The position numbers were made by a program, and so were the translations under genes. Below, in pieces: positions 1 to 8,474 of a DNA stretch of 64,000 nucleotides. The number at the start of each line of letters is the position of its first letter. Position 1 is the stretch's first letter. The stretch spans positions 1 through 64,000 of the forward strand of contig NZ_JANFDG010000023.1 of the NCBI RefSeq assembly GCF_024609765.1. Direction: 5' to 3'. The notes beneath the pieces are model-generated. The model made no database searches. It saw only the letters and a program-made list of their open reading frames with translations, and was not told where the DNA came from. Source of the DNA: Shinella pollutisoli (GTDB lineage: Bacteria; Pseudomonadota; Alphaproteobacteria; Rhizobiales; Rhizobiaceae).

Positions 1-1
1 C

Positions 2-49
2 ATCCTCGGCCATAAACACAGTGCCCGAAAGGCAGATGTCGAAACGCAT
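2..49 (-). CDS. possible 5' end of a gene leaving the window
   Basis: A reverse-strand reading frame opens with ATG at 49 and runs off the left edge after 16 codons (starting MRFDICLSGTVFMAED). The short amphipathic beta-strand-like start resembles the first strand of PfkB-type sugar kinases, but so few residues cannot establish a family. No strong ribosome binding site is visible ahead of the ATG. Treat it as a marker that a gene may continue to the left. Confidence 0.25.
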   Translation of the reverse strand, partial: MRFDICLSGTVFMAED

Positions 50-140
50 TTCATTGGTAGGGCGGCGTGAGGCATGTTTCGCTTGCCTCTCTGTCCTGCC
101 GGGGCAGTCATATGTGGAATGAGGAGAGCGCCTTTTGCTC

Positions 141-256
141 CTTCTCCCCGGCGGGGAGAGGTCGCGGCAGCGGGATGAGAGGGCGCCGAAGGCGGATTGC
201 AGTGCGTTCCCCCCTCATCCGGCCCTTCGGGCCACCTTCTCTCCGAGGGGAGAAGG
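141..256. repeat. RIME-like intergenic palindromic repeat, copy 1
   Basis: A block of about 115 bp made of two imperfect palindromes. It opens with CTTCTCCCCGGCGGGGAGAG and closes with CTTCTCTCCGAGGGGAGAAG, and holds the inner hairpin CGGCCCTTCGGGCCA and the CTCATCC/GGATGAG pair. The same architecture recurs at 17194-17313 and, inverted, at 21018-21140. It matches the known style of rhizobial RIME intergenic mosaic elements. It lies just downstream of the FrnE-like gene at 273-944. Confidence 0.8.
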
Positions 257-272
257 GGAAGCCGACCGCGCC

Positions 273-944
273 CTATTCCGTACTCGCCCGCTCCTTCGCC
301 TTCATCGCGGCGATCTCGCGCAACGCATTGGCGAGCACGTCCGCCGACTGCGCGCCCATGACGGCATATTTGTTGTCGATGATGAAGCAGGGCACGCCGG
401 TGACGCCCATGTCGCGGGCCATGCCGATCTCCTCCCGGACCGAATCGACGTCGGCGTTTGCGGAGAAGAGCGCGCAGACGACCGCCCGGTCCATGCCGCA
501 GCTCTCGGCGACGTCGAGCAGCACCGCGCGGTCGCCGACGTTGCGGCCCTCCTCGAAATAGGCCCTGAAGAGGGCGAGCGCCACGCGGCGCTGCACCTCG
601 GGCCCCTCGATCATCGCCCAGCGCATCAGCCGGTGGGCGTCGAGCGTGTTGGGGCTCACCTTGACGGCCGGGAAGTCGAAGGCGATGCCGTCGGCGCGGC
701 CGAGGCCGGAAAGCCGCTCGTGCGCCGCCTCGACGGCGGCGGCGCCACCGAGTTTTTCCGCAAGGTGCTTCTTGTGGTCGACGCCTTCCGCCGGCAGGTC
801 GGGGTTGAGCTGGTAGGGACGGAACGTGACGGCGACGGCGACCTCGCCGCGCACCGCCTCGACGGCCTTCTCCAGCCGCCGTTCGCCGAGGTAGCACCAG
901 GGACAGACCACGTCGGAGACGACATCGATCGTGAGCGCTTCCAT
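273..944 (-). CDS. DsbA-family oxidoreductase, FrnE-like
   Basis: Thioredoxin-fold protein of 223 residues in the DsbA/FrnE family, which acts as a cytosolic thiol-disulfide oxidoreductase or isomerase. The redox motif CPWC sits near residues 14-17 (VVCPWCYLGE), right after the first beta strand, as in FrnE. The C-terminal part contains the cis-Pro loop GVTGVPCFIIDNKY typical of DsbA folds and a motif reading GAQSADVL, which also recurs in FrnE proteins. No signal peptide is seen, so a cytoplasmic site is expected. It is followed downstream by a RIME-like repeat. The family call is firm; the physiological substrate cannot be read from sequence. Confidence 0.88.
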   Translation of the reverse strand: MEALTIDVVSDVVCPWCYLGERRLEKAVEAVRGEVAVAVTFRPYQLNPDLPAEGVDHKKHLAEKLGGAAAVEAAHERLSGLGRADGIAFDFPAVKVSPNTLDAHRLMRWAMIEGPEVQRRVALALFRAYFEEGRNVGDRAVLLDVAESCGMDRAVVCALFSANADVDSVREEIGMARDMGVTGVPCFIIDNKYAVMGAQSADVLANALREIAAMKAKERASTE

Positions 945-1056
945 CGGATTTCCTTTCGATTGCCGGAAAATTCCGGACAGGCCGCCGAGATAGGCTTCCC
1001 GGCAGGCGCATTCAACCGGTTACTTCCATGTTACCGGAGAATTCGGGACCGGCCGC

Positions 1057-2868
1057 CTATTGCGCCCGCTCGTCCCACCAGACGGGAAGCTGGTAGCCGT
1101 AGAGCGGCGTGACCTCGGGCCTGCCGATGTGCTTCGCCCGCGCGATCCACTGCTCGCCGAGATGGTAGAGCGGCACGACATAGGCGCCCGACAGCAGCAT
1201 CCGGTCGTGCAGCCTGACGGCCGAGCGGAAGTCCCCGGGCGCCCGCGCCGTCAGGATCGCCTCGATGACGCGGTCGACGTCCGGGTCGGCGAGACCGGCG
1301 AAGTTCGAGCTTCCCGGGCGGTCGCGCGAGGCCGAGCCCCAGTAGCTGATCTGTTCGATGCCGGGCGAGAGCGAGGAGGCGTAGGCCTTGATGATCACGT
1401 CGTAGTCGAAGGTCTGGCTGCGGCTTTGGTACTGCGAATCGTCGACGGTGCGCACCGAGACCCGGACGCCGAGGGCGGCGAGGAAGCGCTGGTAGGCGAG
1501 CGCCAGCTTCTCCTGGTCGGCGTTCTGCGTCATGATCTCGAAGGCGAGCGGCCTGCCCTCGGCGTCGACCATCCGCCCGTCGCGGATCGCATAGCCGGCC
1601 TTCTTGAAATGGTCCATCGCCTGGCGCAGCACCGTCCGGTCGCGCCCGGAGCCGTCCGTCACCGGCATCCGGTGAGTTCCGGCCAGCACGTCCGGATCGA
1701 TGCGCGAAAGCGCGGGGCCGGCGATTTCCCGTTCGCGCGCGTCCGCCGCGACGCCGAGCGAGGAGAGGTCGGAGTTCTGCCAGTAGCTTTCCGTGCGCCT
1801 GTAGGCGTTCTCGAACAGGCTGCGGTTCACCCATTCGAAGTCGAAGGCGAGCGTCAGCGCCTTGCGCACCTCGGCGTCGGCGAACATGGCGCGGCGCGTG
1901 TTGAAGACGAAGCCGAGCATGCCGGACGGCATCTTCGGCCGGAACGTCTCCTTCACGACGGCGCCGGACTGCACGGCGGGAAAGTCGTAGCCGCGCGCCC
2001 ACTTCGTCGGGTTGCCCTCCTGGAAGATGTCGATCTCGCCCTTCTTGAAGGCCTCGAACAGCGAATTCTCCTGCAGGAAGTATTCGACGGAAATCTCGTC
2101 GTAATTGTCGAAGCCGACCTTGGAGGGCAGGTCCTTGCCCCAGTAGTCCGGGTCGCGCGCGAAGACGATCTTCTCGCCGGGCTTGACCTCCTTCACCCGG
2201 TAGGGGCCGGAGCCGAGCGGGAAGGCAAGCGAGGTGCGGTCGAAGGTCTCCGCGTCGACGGCGTGCTTCGGCAATACCGGCGAGAGCGCGATCAGCAGCG
2301 GCGTCTCGCGGTCGGCCTTGTCGTTGAAGGTGAAGCGCACGCTGTTGTCGCCGACCTTCTCCAGCCGATCGACGCCGTCGAGCCGCCGGCTGAAGGGCGC
2401 GCGGCCCTTGTCGCGCAGCAGTTCGAAGGTGAATATCACGTCTTCCGGCGTGACCGGTTTCCCATCCGCCCATCTCGCCTTCGGGTTCAGGTTGAACTGG
2501 ATGAAGGTGCGGTCCTCGTCCCATTCCACCGTCTCGGCAAGAAGGCCGTACATGGTGAAGGCCTCGTCGCGCGAGCGGTGCATCAGCGATTCGTAGACGA
2601 GGTTGCCGAATTCCGGATCCCACATGCCGCGCGCGGTGGTGCGCATGCTCTTCAGGATGAACGGATTGAGGTTGTCGAAGGTGCCGACGACGCCGTAGGC
2701 GATTCGCCCGCCCTTCTTCACCTGCGGGTTGACGTAGGGGAAATGGGCGAAGTCCGCCGGCAGCGCCGCCTCGCCGTGCATGGCGATGCCGTGCAGGGGC
2801 TCCGCAGAGGCGGCCGGCGCGGCAAGGCCGATCATGCCGGCCAGGACGGCCGTGAATATCCGGTGCAA
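1057..2868 (-). CDS. peptide ABC transporter substrate-binding protein (SBP family 5)
   Basis: Periplasmic solute-binding protein of about 603 residues, family 5 (OppA/DppA/YejA type), which captures peptides for an ABC importer. A signal peptide follows the start (HRIFTAVLAGMIGLAAPAASA). The signature of the family is present: GVVGTFDNLNPF early on, WADGKPVTPEDVIFTFELL, and the C-terminal QLPVWW stretch. I chose a TTG start at 2868 because GAGGAG lies about six bases upstream and the signal peptide begins right there; a longer open frame reaching 3045 has no such site. The length and the RIAYGVVGTFDNLNPF region point to the YejA-like branch. No permease genes are adjacent, so it may be an orphan receptor or serve a transporter encoded elsewhere. 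Confidence 0.88.
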   Translation of the reverse strand: MHRIFTAVLAGMIGLAAPAASAEPLHGIAMHGEAALPADFAHFPYVNPQVKKGGRIAYGVVGTFDNLNPFILKSMRTTARGMWDPEFGNLVYESLMHRSRDEAFTMYGLLAETVEWDEDRTFIQFNLNPKARWADGKPVTPEDVIFTFELLRDKGRAPFSRRLDGVDRLEKVGDNSVRFTFNDKADRETPLLIALSPVLPKHAVDAETFDRTSLAFPLGSGPYRVKEVKPGEKIVFARDPDYWGKDLPSKVGFDNYDEISVEYFLQENSLFEAFKKGEIDIFQEGNPTKWARGYDFPAVQSGAVVKETFRPKMPSGMLGFVFNTRRAMFADAEVRKALTLAFDFEWVNRSLFENAYRRTESYWQNSDLSSLGVAADAREREIAGPALSRIDPDVLAGTHRMPVTDGSGRDRTVLRQAMDHFKKAGYAIRDGRMVDAEGRPLAFEIMTQNADQEKLALAYQRFLAALGVRVSVRTVDDSQYQSRSQTFDYDVIIKAYASSLSPGIEQISYWGSASRDRPGSSNFAGLADPDVDRVIEAILTARAPGDFRSAVRLHDRMLLSGAYVVPLYHLGEQWIARAKHIGRPEVTPLYGYQLPVWWDERAQ

Positions 2869-3113
2869 GGGCGTCTCCTCGTGAACTGCCGATGATTCCC
2901 CCTTCATTATATCGCTCCGCGCGCAAAGGCGGCACGGTCCGGCGAAATTCGCAAGAAAGGCTGGATATCCGACGCGGCGCATTGTAACAGGAGTACCCGG
3001 AACCGGGCCATGCAAATGCCTCATTTCGCCGACAGGAGAGCGCACGGCCGATCAAACGCTGAGGAGCGGAGCCCGTCGCTCCGGCACCGGACTTTCAGGA
3101 GACCGACAGAATT

Positions 3114-3737
3114 ATGATCTTCACTTCAAACATCATCCGGAAGACGGCGCTTTCCGCGTTCGCTTTCTCCGTCGCCGCGGCGGCGCTGCCCTCCGCCTCC
3201 TTCGCCCAGCAGGCCGGTGCGCCGAAGGGCTGGTTCAAGGTCTGCACCAAGCAGGAGGACAACGACGTCTGCATCGTGCAGAACCTGCTCACCGCCAACA
3301 GCGGCCAGCTGATCACGGCCGTCGGCCTCATCACCGTCACCGGCAAGACCAACCGCAAGCTGATGCAGGTCTCCGTGCCGAGCGCGCGTCTCGTGCCCCC
3401 GGGCGTGCAGATGCAGATCGACGGCGGCAAGGCGCAGAAGCTCGACTATGCCATCTGCATGCCCGACAAGTGCGTGGCCGAGATCCCGCTGACCGATCAG
3501 GTCATCGCCAGCCTCAAGAAGGGCGGCGAGGTGGTCTTCACCTCGGTCAACTTCCAGCGCGCGCCGAACCCGATCAAGATCTCGCTCGAGGGCTTCACCG
3601 GCGCCTTCGACGGCGAGCCGATCGAGCAGTCGCAGCTCGAGGAGCGCCAGCGCCTGCTGCAGGAAGAGATGCAGAAGAAGGCCGAGGAGGCCCGCAAGAA
3701 GCTCGAGGACGCGCAGAAGGCCGCCAAGAGCCAGTAA
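3114..3737 (+). CDS. invasion associated locus B (IalB) family protein
   Basis: Secreted protein of 207 residues of the IalB family, common in Rhizobiales and first described in Bartonella, where it supports host-cell entry; in free-living relatives the role is unclear. It has a signal peptide ending near SFAQQ, then the family core: GWFKVCTKQ, a Cys pair around DNDVCIVQN, and YAICMPDKCVAEIPL with two more Cys that probably form disulfides. The last 35 residues are a charged Gln/Glu/Lys-rich helix that looks like a coiled coil. A strong intrinsic terminator follows, so the gene is probably monocistronic. Confidence 0.88.
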   Translation: MIFTSNIIRKTALSAFAFSVAAAALPSASFAQQAGAPKGWFKVCTKQEDNDVCIVQNLLTANSGQLITAVGLITVTGKTNRKLMQVSVPSARLVPPGVQMQIDGGKAQKLDYAICMPDKCVAEIPLTDQVIASLKKGGEVVFTSVNFQRAPNPIKISLEGFTGAFDGEPIEQSQLEERQRLLQEEMQKKAEEARKKLEDAQKAAKSQ

Positions 3738-3760
3738 TTCCGTCCGCGGACGGGTTCTCG

Positions 3761-3795
3761 AAGGCCGGCCGGGCGAGCGCCCCGCCGGCCTTTTT
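3761..3795 (+). terminator. intrinsic terminator after the IalB-family gene
   Basis: Perfect 9-bp stem AAGGCCGGC / GCCGGCCTT with a GC-rich loop, ending in a T5 run. It lies 23 bases after the stop at 3737 and separates this gene from the convergent gene at 3804-4799. Confidence 0.8.
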
Positions 3796-3803
3796 GCATG
3801 GCA

Positions 3804-4799
3804 TCAGTCGAACACGGCCTCGTCGGTCGCCTTCTGGCCGCCGCCGTTCTCGTCGAGCAGCACCTCGACGTCGGTGTTGACGCCGGCCTTCACCGTGAAA
3901 TCGCGCTGGTAGATCTTTTCCTTGTTGCGGGCGACGGCGATGTAGCTGCCCTCGGCGAGCACCAGCGTCGGGAAGGCGCCGACGCTCTCGCTCACCGTGT
4001 CGCCGGAGGAGGTGAGGATCGACCAGGCCGTGTCGGCGATCGCCTCGCCGCCGGGCTCGGAGACGAGCTTCAGCGTCAGCTTGGCGGCGCGGTGCTGGAT
4101 GATCGCCTTGGTGAGCTTGCCGGCCTCGACCTGGATGTCGGCACGGATCACCGCGTTGACCGCGCCGTAGTCGGAGACGACGTGATAGGTGCCGGCATTG
4201 AGGCGCACGACGGTGTTCGGCTTGACGTCGGCGAGCACCAGGTTGCGCTCGCCGTCCTCGCGCACCTCGGCGGCGTAGATGGAGAAGCTCAGTTCCTTCG
4301 GCGGAATGCGCACGTCGGCGCCGGAGACGGCGTTCAGCATGATGCCGCCGGCGTCGAGCACCATCACCTGCTTCTCGACCGCGCCGCTCTGCGGCACGAC
4401 GAGCTTCTTCGTGGCGCCCGCCCGGCCGAAGGCGACGTTGACGAAATATTCGCCCGGCACGAGCTGGAAGGCCGCCGAGCCGCCCTCGGAGGTGGCGAGC
4501 AGCGGCAGCTTGCCGTCGACGCCGGGGATCGGCGAGAAGACGCGCCAGGTGAGCCCGTGCTGCATCGCCTGGCCGTCCTTCGTCAGCACCGCCTCGCAGG
4601 TGACGTCGCGCAGGTTCGCCGGCGTGGCCTCGCCGGTCACCAGCGGATTGAAGGAGGTGACGAGCTTGGCGCCCTTCAGCGGCGTGGTGATTTCGGAGAA
4701 GCTGTCGAGCGTGTCCTGCGCGCGCACCGGCGCCGACAGCGAGGCGAGCGTGGCCGCGACGACGCTGAAGGCAACGGCGGGATTGTTCGGCATGCGCAT
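3804..4799 (-). CDS. secreted hypothetical protein, beta-rich repeats
   Basis: Protein of about 331 residues that I cannot assign to a characterised family. It begins with a signal peptide (AVAFSVVAATLASLSAPVRAQ) and then runs as tandem beta-rich stretches with phrases such as LVPGEYFVNVAFGRAG, LNAGTYHVVSDYG and LAEGSYIAVARNKE. These G-x-Y motifs are typical of carboxypeptidase regulatory-like or Ig-like folds that handle polysaccharide or surface contacts. The start at ATG 4799 is chosen because the signal peptide follows at once and AGGAAG lies 12 bases upstream; an open frame continues to 4877. A periplasmic or surface location is expected. It is convergent with the IalB-family gene. Confidence 0.65.
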   Translation of the reverse strand: MRMPNNPAVAFSVVAATLASLSAPVRAQDTLDSFSEITTPLKGAKLVTSFNPLVTGEATPANLRDVTCEAVLTKDGQAMQHGLTWRVFSPIPGVDGKLPLLATSEGGSAAFQLVPGEYFVNVAFGRAGATKKLVVPQSGAVEKQVMVLDAGGIMLNAVSGADVRIPPKELSFSIYAAEVREDGERNLVLADVKPNTVVRLNAGTYHVVSDYGAVNAVIRADIQVEAGKLTKAIIQHRAAKLTLKLVSEPGGEAIADTAWSILTSSGDTVSESVGAFPTLVLAEGSYIAVARNKEKIYQRDFTVKAGVNTDVEVLLDENGGGQKATDEAVFD

Positions 4800-4897
4800 G
4801 GTGAAGGTTGACTTCCTGACTTTATGGCTCCACTTGAAGACCCGGCTAATGGCATTTTCATGGCCGCGCCGCGGCACGTTATTGGAACTCCTCCCCG

Positions 4898-5482
4898 ATG
4901 AAAACCGAAATCAAGCTGATCGATTATCTTTCGACCCGCCGGTCGATCCCCGCCTTCCAGCTCGGCGAGCCGGGCCCCTCCCGCACCGAGGTCGAGGACA
5001 TGCTGAAGCTCGCCTCGCGCGTGCCGGACCACGGCAAGCTCGCGCCCTGGCGCTTCGTCGTCTACCGCGGCGAGGGGCGCAGGCGCATCAGCGAGGCGAT
5101 GGCGAAGATCGCGCTTGCCGACCGGCCGGACCTGTCGGAGGAGATGGTCAGGGTGGAGAACACGCGGCTGACGCGCGCGCCCGTCGTCGTCGCGGTGGTG
5201 AGCCGCGCCGCGCCGCACGTCAAGGTGCCGGAATGGGAGCAGGTGCTGTCGGCCGGCGCCGTCTGCCTCAACCTCATCATGGCGGCGAACGCCCACGGCT
5301 ATGCCGCCAACTGGATCACCGAGTGGTACGCCTTCGACCCGCGCGCCCACGCCCTGCTCGGCGTCGAGCCTCACGAGAAGGTCGCGGGCTTCATCCATAT
5401 CGGCACGCCGACCGTGCCGCCGACCGAGCGGCCGCGGCCGGAGCTTTCCGAGATCGTCACCTGGGTCGGGGACGATGGCTGA
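4898..5482 (+). CDS. nitroreductase family protein
   Basis: FMN-dependent nitroreductase-fold protein of 194 residues, of the small single-domain type similar to YdjA. It shows the FMN-binding start STRRSI near residue 12, the stretch [17 protein letters not shown] (residues about 39-55), and [10 protein letters not shown] in the C-terminal half. Such enzymes reduce nitro groups or quinones with NAD(P)H. The stop codon overlaps the start of the flavin reductase-like gene by 8 bases, so the two are very likely translated together. The physiological substrate is not evident. Confidence 0.87.
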   Translation: MKTEIKLIDYLSTRRSIPAFQLGEPGPSRTEVEDMLKLASRVPDHGKLAPWRFVVYRGEGRRRISEAMAKIALADRPDLSEEMVRVENTRLTRAPVVVAVVSRAAPHVKVPEWEQVLSAGAVCLNLIMAANAHGYAANWITEWYAFDPRAHALLGVEPHEKVAGFIHIGTPTVPPTERPRPELSEIVTWVGDDG

Positions 5483-6089
5483 GGCCTGCTTCTACGAGAC
5501 GGCGACGAACGACCACGGCCTGGCGCACGATCCCTTCAAGGCGATCGTGGCGCCGCGGCCGATCGGCTGGATCGGCACCAGGGCGGCGGACGGCACGCGC
5601 AACCTCGCGCCCTATTCCTTCTTCAATGCGGTGAGCGATCGGCCGAAGCTCGTCGTCTTCTCGTCGAGCGGGCACAAGCACAGCGTCGCCAATATCGAGG
5701 CGACCGGCGTCTTCACCTGCTCGCTTGCGAGCTGCAACCTCGCCGAGGCGATGAACGCCAGCTCCGTCGCCGTGCCGCGCGATGCGGACGAGTTCTCCCT
5801 TGCCGGCCTGACGCCGGTGACCGGCCGGCTCGTCGACGCGCCCTATGTCGGCGAGGCCTATGCGGCGCTCGAATGCCGCATGACGCAGATCCTCCGTCCC
5901 CTCGATCTCGACGGCAACGAGACGGACAACTGGGTGGTGTTCGGCCAGGTGGTCGGCATCCATATCAGTTCGCGGATCGTGCGCGACGGCCGGCTCGACA
6001 TGGCCGTCGCCCGCCCGCTCGGCCGCATGGGCTACATGGACTATTGCGAGGCCTCCGACGTCTTCGAGATGCTGCGGCCGAAGGCCTAG
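5475..6089 (+). CDS. flavin reductase family protein
   Basis: Protein of 204 residues of the flavin reductase-like, FMN-binding split-barrel family. The N-terminal half holds the typical [21 protein letters not shown] block and [18 protein letters not shown], which line the FMN site in this family. The start ATG at 5475 lies inside the last codons of the nitroreductase gene (overlap 8 bases), so translational coupling is likely. The pair may supply or use reduced flavin together, although each family also works alone. No signal peptide or membrane segment is visible. Confidence 0.88.
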   Translation: MAEACFYETATNDHGLAHDPFKAIVAPRPIGWIGTRAADGTRNLAPYSFFNAVSDRPKLVVFSSSGHKHSVANIEATGVFTCSLASCNLAEAMNASSVAVPRDADEFSLAGLTPVTGRLVDAPYVGEAYAALECRMTQILRPLDLDGNETDNWVVFGQVVGIHISSRIVRDGRLDMAVARPLGRMGYMDYCEASDVFEMLRPKA

Positions 6090-6138
6090 GGATTTCCGGA
6101 GGTGGAGCGTCTCCGCGATCCGGAGACGAGCGGAAGCG

Positions 6139-6732
6139 CTAGCGGCCGCCGTAGATCGATTCGATGACCGGGATCTGCTCCGGGACCTGCGCCAGCCGGC
6201 CGAAGAAGCCGTCCGCGCGCGAGCGGCGGCAATCCTCCACGAAGTTCTCGCCGGCGAGCGGACAGGCCGAATCGTAGGCGCGAAGGTCCGCCGCCCGTGC
6301 GGAGAGCAGCACGGCCGCCCGGGCCGCGGCAAAGGGCGCGGTCCAGGCCCCGTCCGCCGCCCGGCAGTCCTCGGCGCCCAGCGTGCGGGCAAGCGCGGCA
6401 TGGTCCCAGACGAGGCCGGCGAGCCGCGCCGAACTGCCGGCGAATCCCTCGGCGCCGGCGGGGGCCGGCAGGATGCCGTCCGTGACGGCGAGAATCGGGC
6501 AGGATCCCTCCGGCCGGTCCTCCTCCGCCTCGGCGACGGACAGGAGGACGGCGAGCCGCTGCACGTCGGCACCGCGGCGGCAGCCGGCGAGCGCCACGCC
6601 CGTGAGGCCTCCGGCGAGCGCCCGGCGCAGGGCCGAAGCGTCCTCCGCGCCGGCCTGCTGCACGAGGAAGGCGCCGAGCGGCGTCGTCAGCGTGTCCGAA
6701 GCGCGGAAGAGGGCGTGCGGCAGGGCGTTCAT
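6139..6732 (-). CDS. degenerate HpcH/CitE aldolase-like protein
   Basis: Protein of about 197 residues with weak but ordered similarity to the HpcH/HpaI aldolase and citrate lyase beta family. The order of segments fits: a GVALAG strand, RLAGLVWDHAALARTLG in place of the usual GAEDL region, APFAAARAAVLLSARAA, and FFGRLAQVPEQIPVIES, which parallels the KxAIHPxQI end of CitE proteins. The metal-binding Glu and Asp residues expected in active enzymes are not obvious, so it may be non-catalytic. The start at 6732 is preferred because GAGGAAGG precedes it; an in-frame ATG at 6789 has no such site. Confidence 0.5.
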   Translation of the reverse strand: MNALPHALFRASDTLTTPLGAFLVQQAGAEDASALRRALAGGLTGVALAGCRRGADVQRLAVLLSVAEAEEDRPEGSCPILAVTDGILPAPAGAEGFAGSSARLAGLVWDHAALARTLGAEDCRAADGAWTAPFAAARAAVLLSARAADLRAYDSACPLAGENFVEDCRRSRADGFFGRLAQVPEQIPVIESIYGGR

Positions 6733-6842
6733 GCCTTCCTCATAGGGCCGGGCGGGCCTGCCGGCAATGGGCGAGGGGTTAACGGACATGGTGAACCAAT
6801 CTTAAACGTTTTGCCGATAGCGTGCCCTCATCAGCAGATGTC

Positions 6843-7991
6843 ATGCAGGTGTCGGGGCGTTCCGTGGTCATTCATGCTTTTCTCCGTTGGGTCGAAACCG
6901 CAAGGGCCGGCGACAGGGCGAGGGCCGCGGGCGTGCTTGCCCGCGCCTATGTTCGCTCGCGCATCGCGCCGGACGACCGGCGCGCCGCCGAGATGGCGAT
7001 GATCTTCCTCCTCGACGATCCGGCGCCGTCGGTGCGGCTGGCGCTCGCCGAGGAACTCGCCGACTGCGGGACGGCGCCGCGCGCCGTCATCCTGCCGCTC
7101 GCCGAGGACCAGCCGGAGATCGCCGCCCACATCATCCTTCGTTCGCCGTTGCTTACCGATGCGGACCTGGTGGACCTTGCCGCCAAGGGCGGCGACGTCG
7201 CGCGCATGCTGATCGCCCATCGTCCCTTCGTCTCCCGCCCGGTCTCGGCGGCGCTGGCGGAGATCGGCGAGGTGCCGGACGTGCTGGCGCTCCTCGACAA
7301 CGAGGGCGCGGTCCTCTCGCGCGTGAGCCTTGCCCGCATCGCCGCCCGCCTCGGCGACGACGCGGAGATCCGCGACCGCCTGCTCGACCGTGGGGACCTC
7401 CCGAGCGACGCGCGCCAGGCGCTGGTCGAGAAGGTCGGCGCCGCGCTTGCGGGCTTCGGCCTGATTCGCGCCGCCGTCGGCGACGGCCGCGTCGAGCGCA
7501 TCACCCGCGAGGCCTGCGACCTCGCCACGATCGGCATGGCGGGCGAGGTCACGCCCGCGGAGATGCCGGCGCTGGTCGAGCACCTGCGCGTCGCCGGACG
7601 GCTGACGCCGGTCTTCCTGATGCATGCGCTCTGCACCGGCCGCGTCGAGTTCTTCGCCGCCGCGATCGTCAACCTGTCCGGCCAGGCGGAGCGGCGCGTG
7701 CGCTCGATCCTCTCGGACGGGCGCGAGGCGGCCGTGCGCGCGCTCTACGAGGCCGCCGGCCTCGGCCGCGACGTCAGCGCGCTCTTCGCCGAGGCAACGC
7801 TCATCTGGCGCCGCGAGGCGAAGGGCGGGGAAGGGGAGCTTTCCGTCTCCGAGCGGCTGCTCTCGCAGGTCCGCCGCGCGGACGATGCCGCCTGCCGGGC
7901 GATGCTCGACCTGGTCGAGCGGCTGGCGATCGCCGAGCAGCGCCAGACCGCCCGCAGCTATGCGCTGATCGCCGCGCGCGAGGCGGCCTGA
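6843..7991 (+). CDS. DUF2336 domain protein
   Basis: Helical protein of about 382 residues with the DUF2336 domain, widespread in Alphaproteobacteria and of unknown role. Its repeats resemble HEAT units: runs such as APSVRLALAEELAD, APRAVILPLAEDQPEIAAHIILRSPLLTDADLVDL and RVSLARIAARLGDDAEIRDRLL. This architecture suggests a protein-interaction scaffold. The start is uncertain: the frame also opens with a GTG at 6822, and neither site has a strong ribosome binding site. There is no signal peptide or membrane span. It ends 7 bases from a convergent small gene. Confidence 0.8.
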   Translation: MQVSGRSVVIHAFLRWVETARAGDRARAAGVLARAYVRSRIAPDDRRAAEMAMIFLLDDPAPSVRLALAEELADCGTAPRAVILPLAEDQPEIAAHIILRSPLLTDADLVDLAAKGGDVARMLIAHRPFVSRPVSAALAEIGEVPDVLALLDNEGAVLSRVSLARIAARLGDDAEIRDRLLDRGDLPSDARQALVEKVGAALAGFGLIRAAVGDGRVERITREACDLATIGMAGEVTPAEMPALVEHLRVAGRLTPVFLMHALCTGRVEFFAAAIVNLSGQAERRVRSILSDGREAAVRALYEAAGLGRDVSALFAEATLIWRREAKGGEGELSVSERLLSQVRRADDAACRAMLDLVERLAIAEQRQTARSYALIAAREAA

Positions 7992-7997
7992 CCGGCC

Positions 7998-8399
7998 TCA
8001 GTCGGTGAAGCGCTTCACCACCCAGACATAGCCGTCCTCGATCGAATGGACGGGCTTGCTGACGGCGGCCTTCAGCTTCGCCGTGTCGGGCAGGGCGTTC
8101 TTCAGGAAATCGAGCGTGCGCGCGGCGAGGCCCTCGGGCTTCGCGGCCGGCTCGTCGGCCTGCACCGTCGCCGGCGGGGCGGCCTTCTCCAGGCCGGCGG
8201 TCACGCGGTCGCCGGAGCTTTCGCAGACGGCGACGATCACCGGATAGTTGCTGTTCTGGCGGCGGTTGATCTCGGTCTCGGCCTGCGCGTCGCAGAGCGC
8301 CACCGTCTGCCAGCTCCTGTCGACGGTGTCGATGTAGTGACACTGCGTCGCGCTGTCGTCGCAGCCGAGTATGGTCATCACGATCAGCGCCGCCTTCAT
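7998..8399 (-). CDS. small conserved-looking hypothetical protein
   Basis: Protein of 133 residues without a family I recognise. A short hydrophobic start (ALIVMTILGCDD) is followed by two Cys (QCHYID and ALCDAQ) and VAVCESS. A linker rich in Ala and Pro precedes a C-terminal segment HSIEDGYVWVVKRFTD. The pattern suggests a small exported or periplasmic protein with a disulfide, or a lipoprotein-like start, but no clean lipobox is visible. AAGGAC lies upstream of the ATG. It sits between the convergent DUF2336 gene and parE, which runs in the same direction. Confidence 0.6.
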   Translation of the reverse strand: MKAALIVMTILGCDDSATQCHYIDTVDRSWQTVALCDAQAETEINRRQNSNYPVIVAVCESSGDRVTAGLEKAAPPATVQADEPAAKPEGLAARTLDFLKNALPDTAKLKAAVSKPVHSIEDGYVWVVKRFTD

Positions 8400-8474
8400 G
8401 GCCCGTCCTTTCCTGCCGCCCGCAAAGCGCCCTTGGAGACCGGCATTGCCGCGAAAATAAGGCGCCGGACTGCC

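Noticed and set aside
1060-2895. A 611-codon forward frame opposite the peptide-binding protein gene
   Set aside because: The reverse strand encodes a clear family 5 binding protein with signal peptide; the forward product has no recognisable motif.
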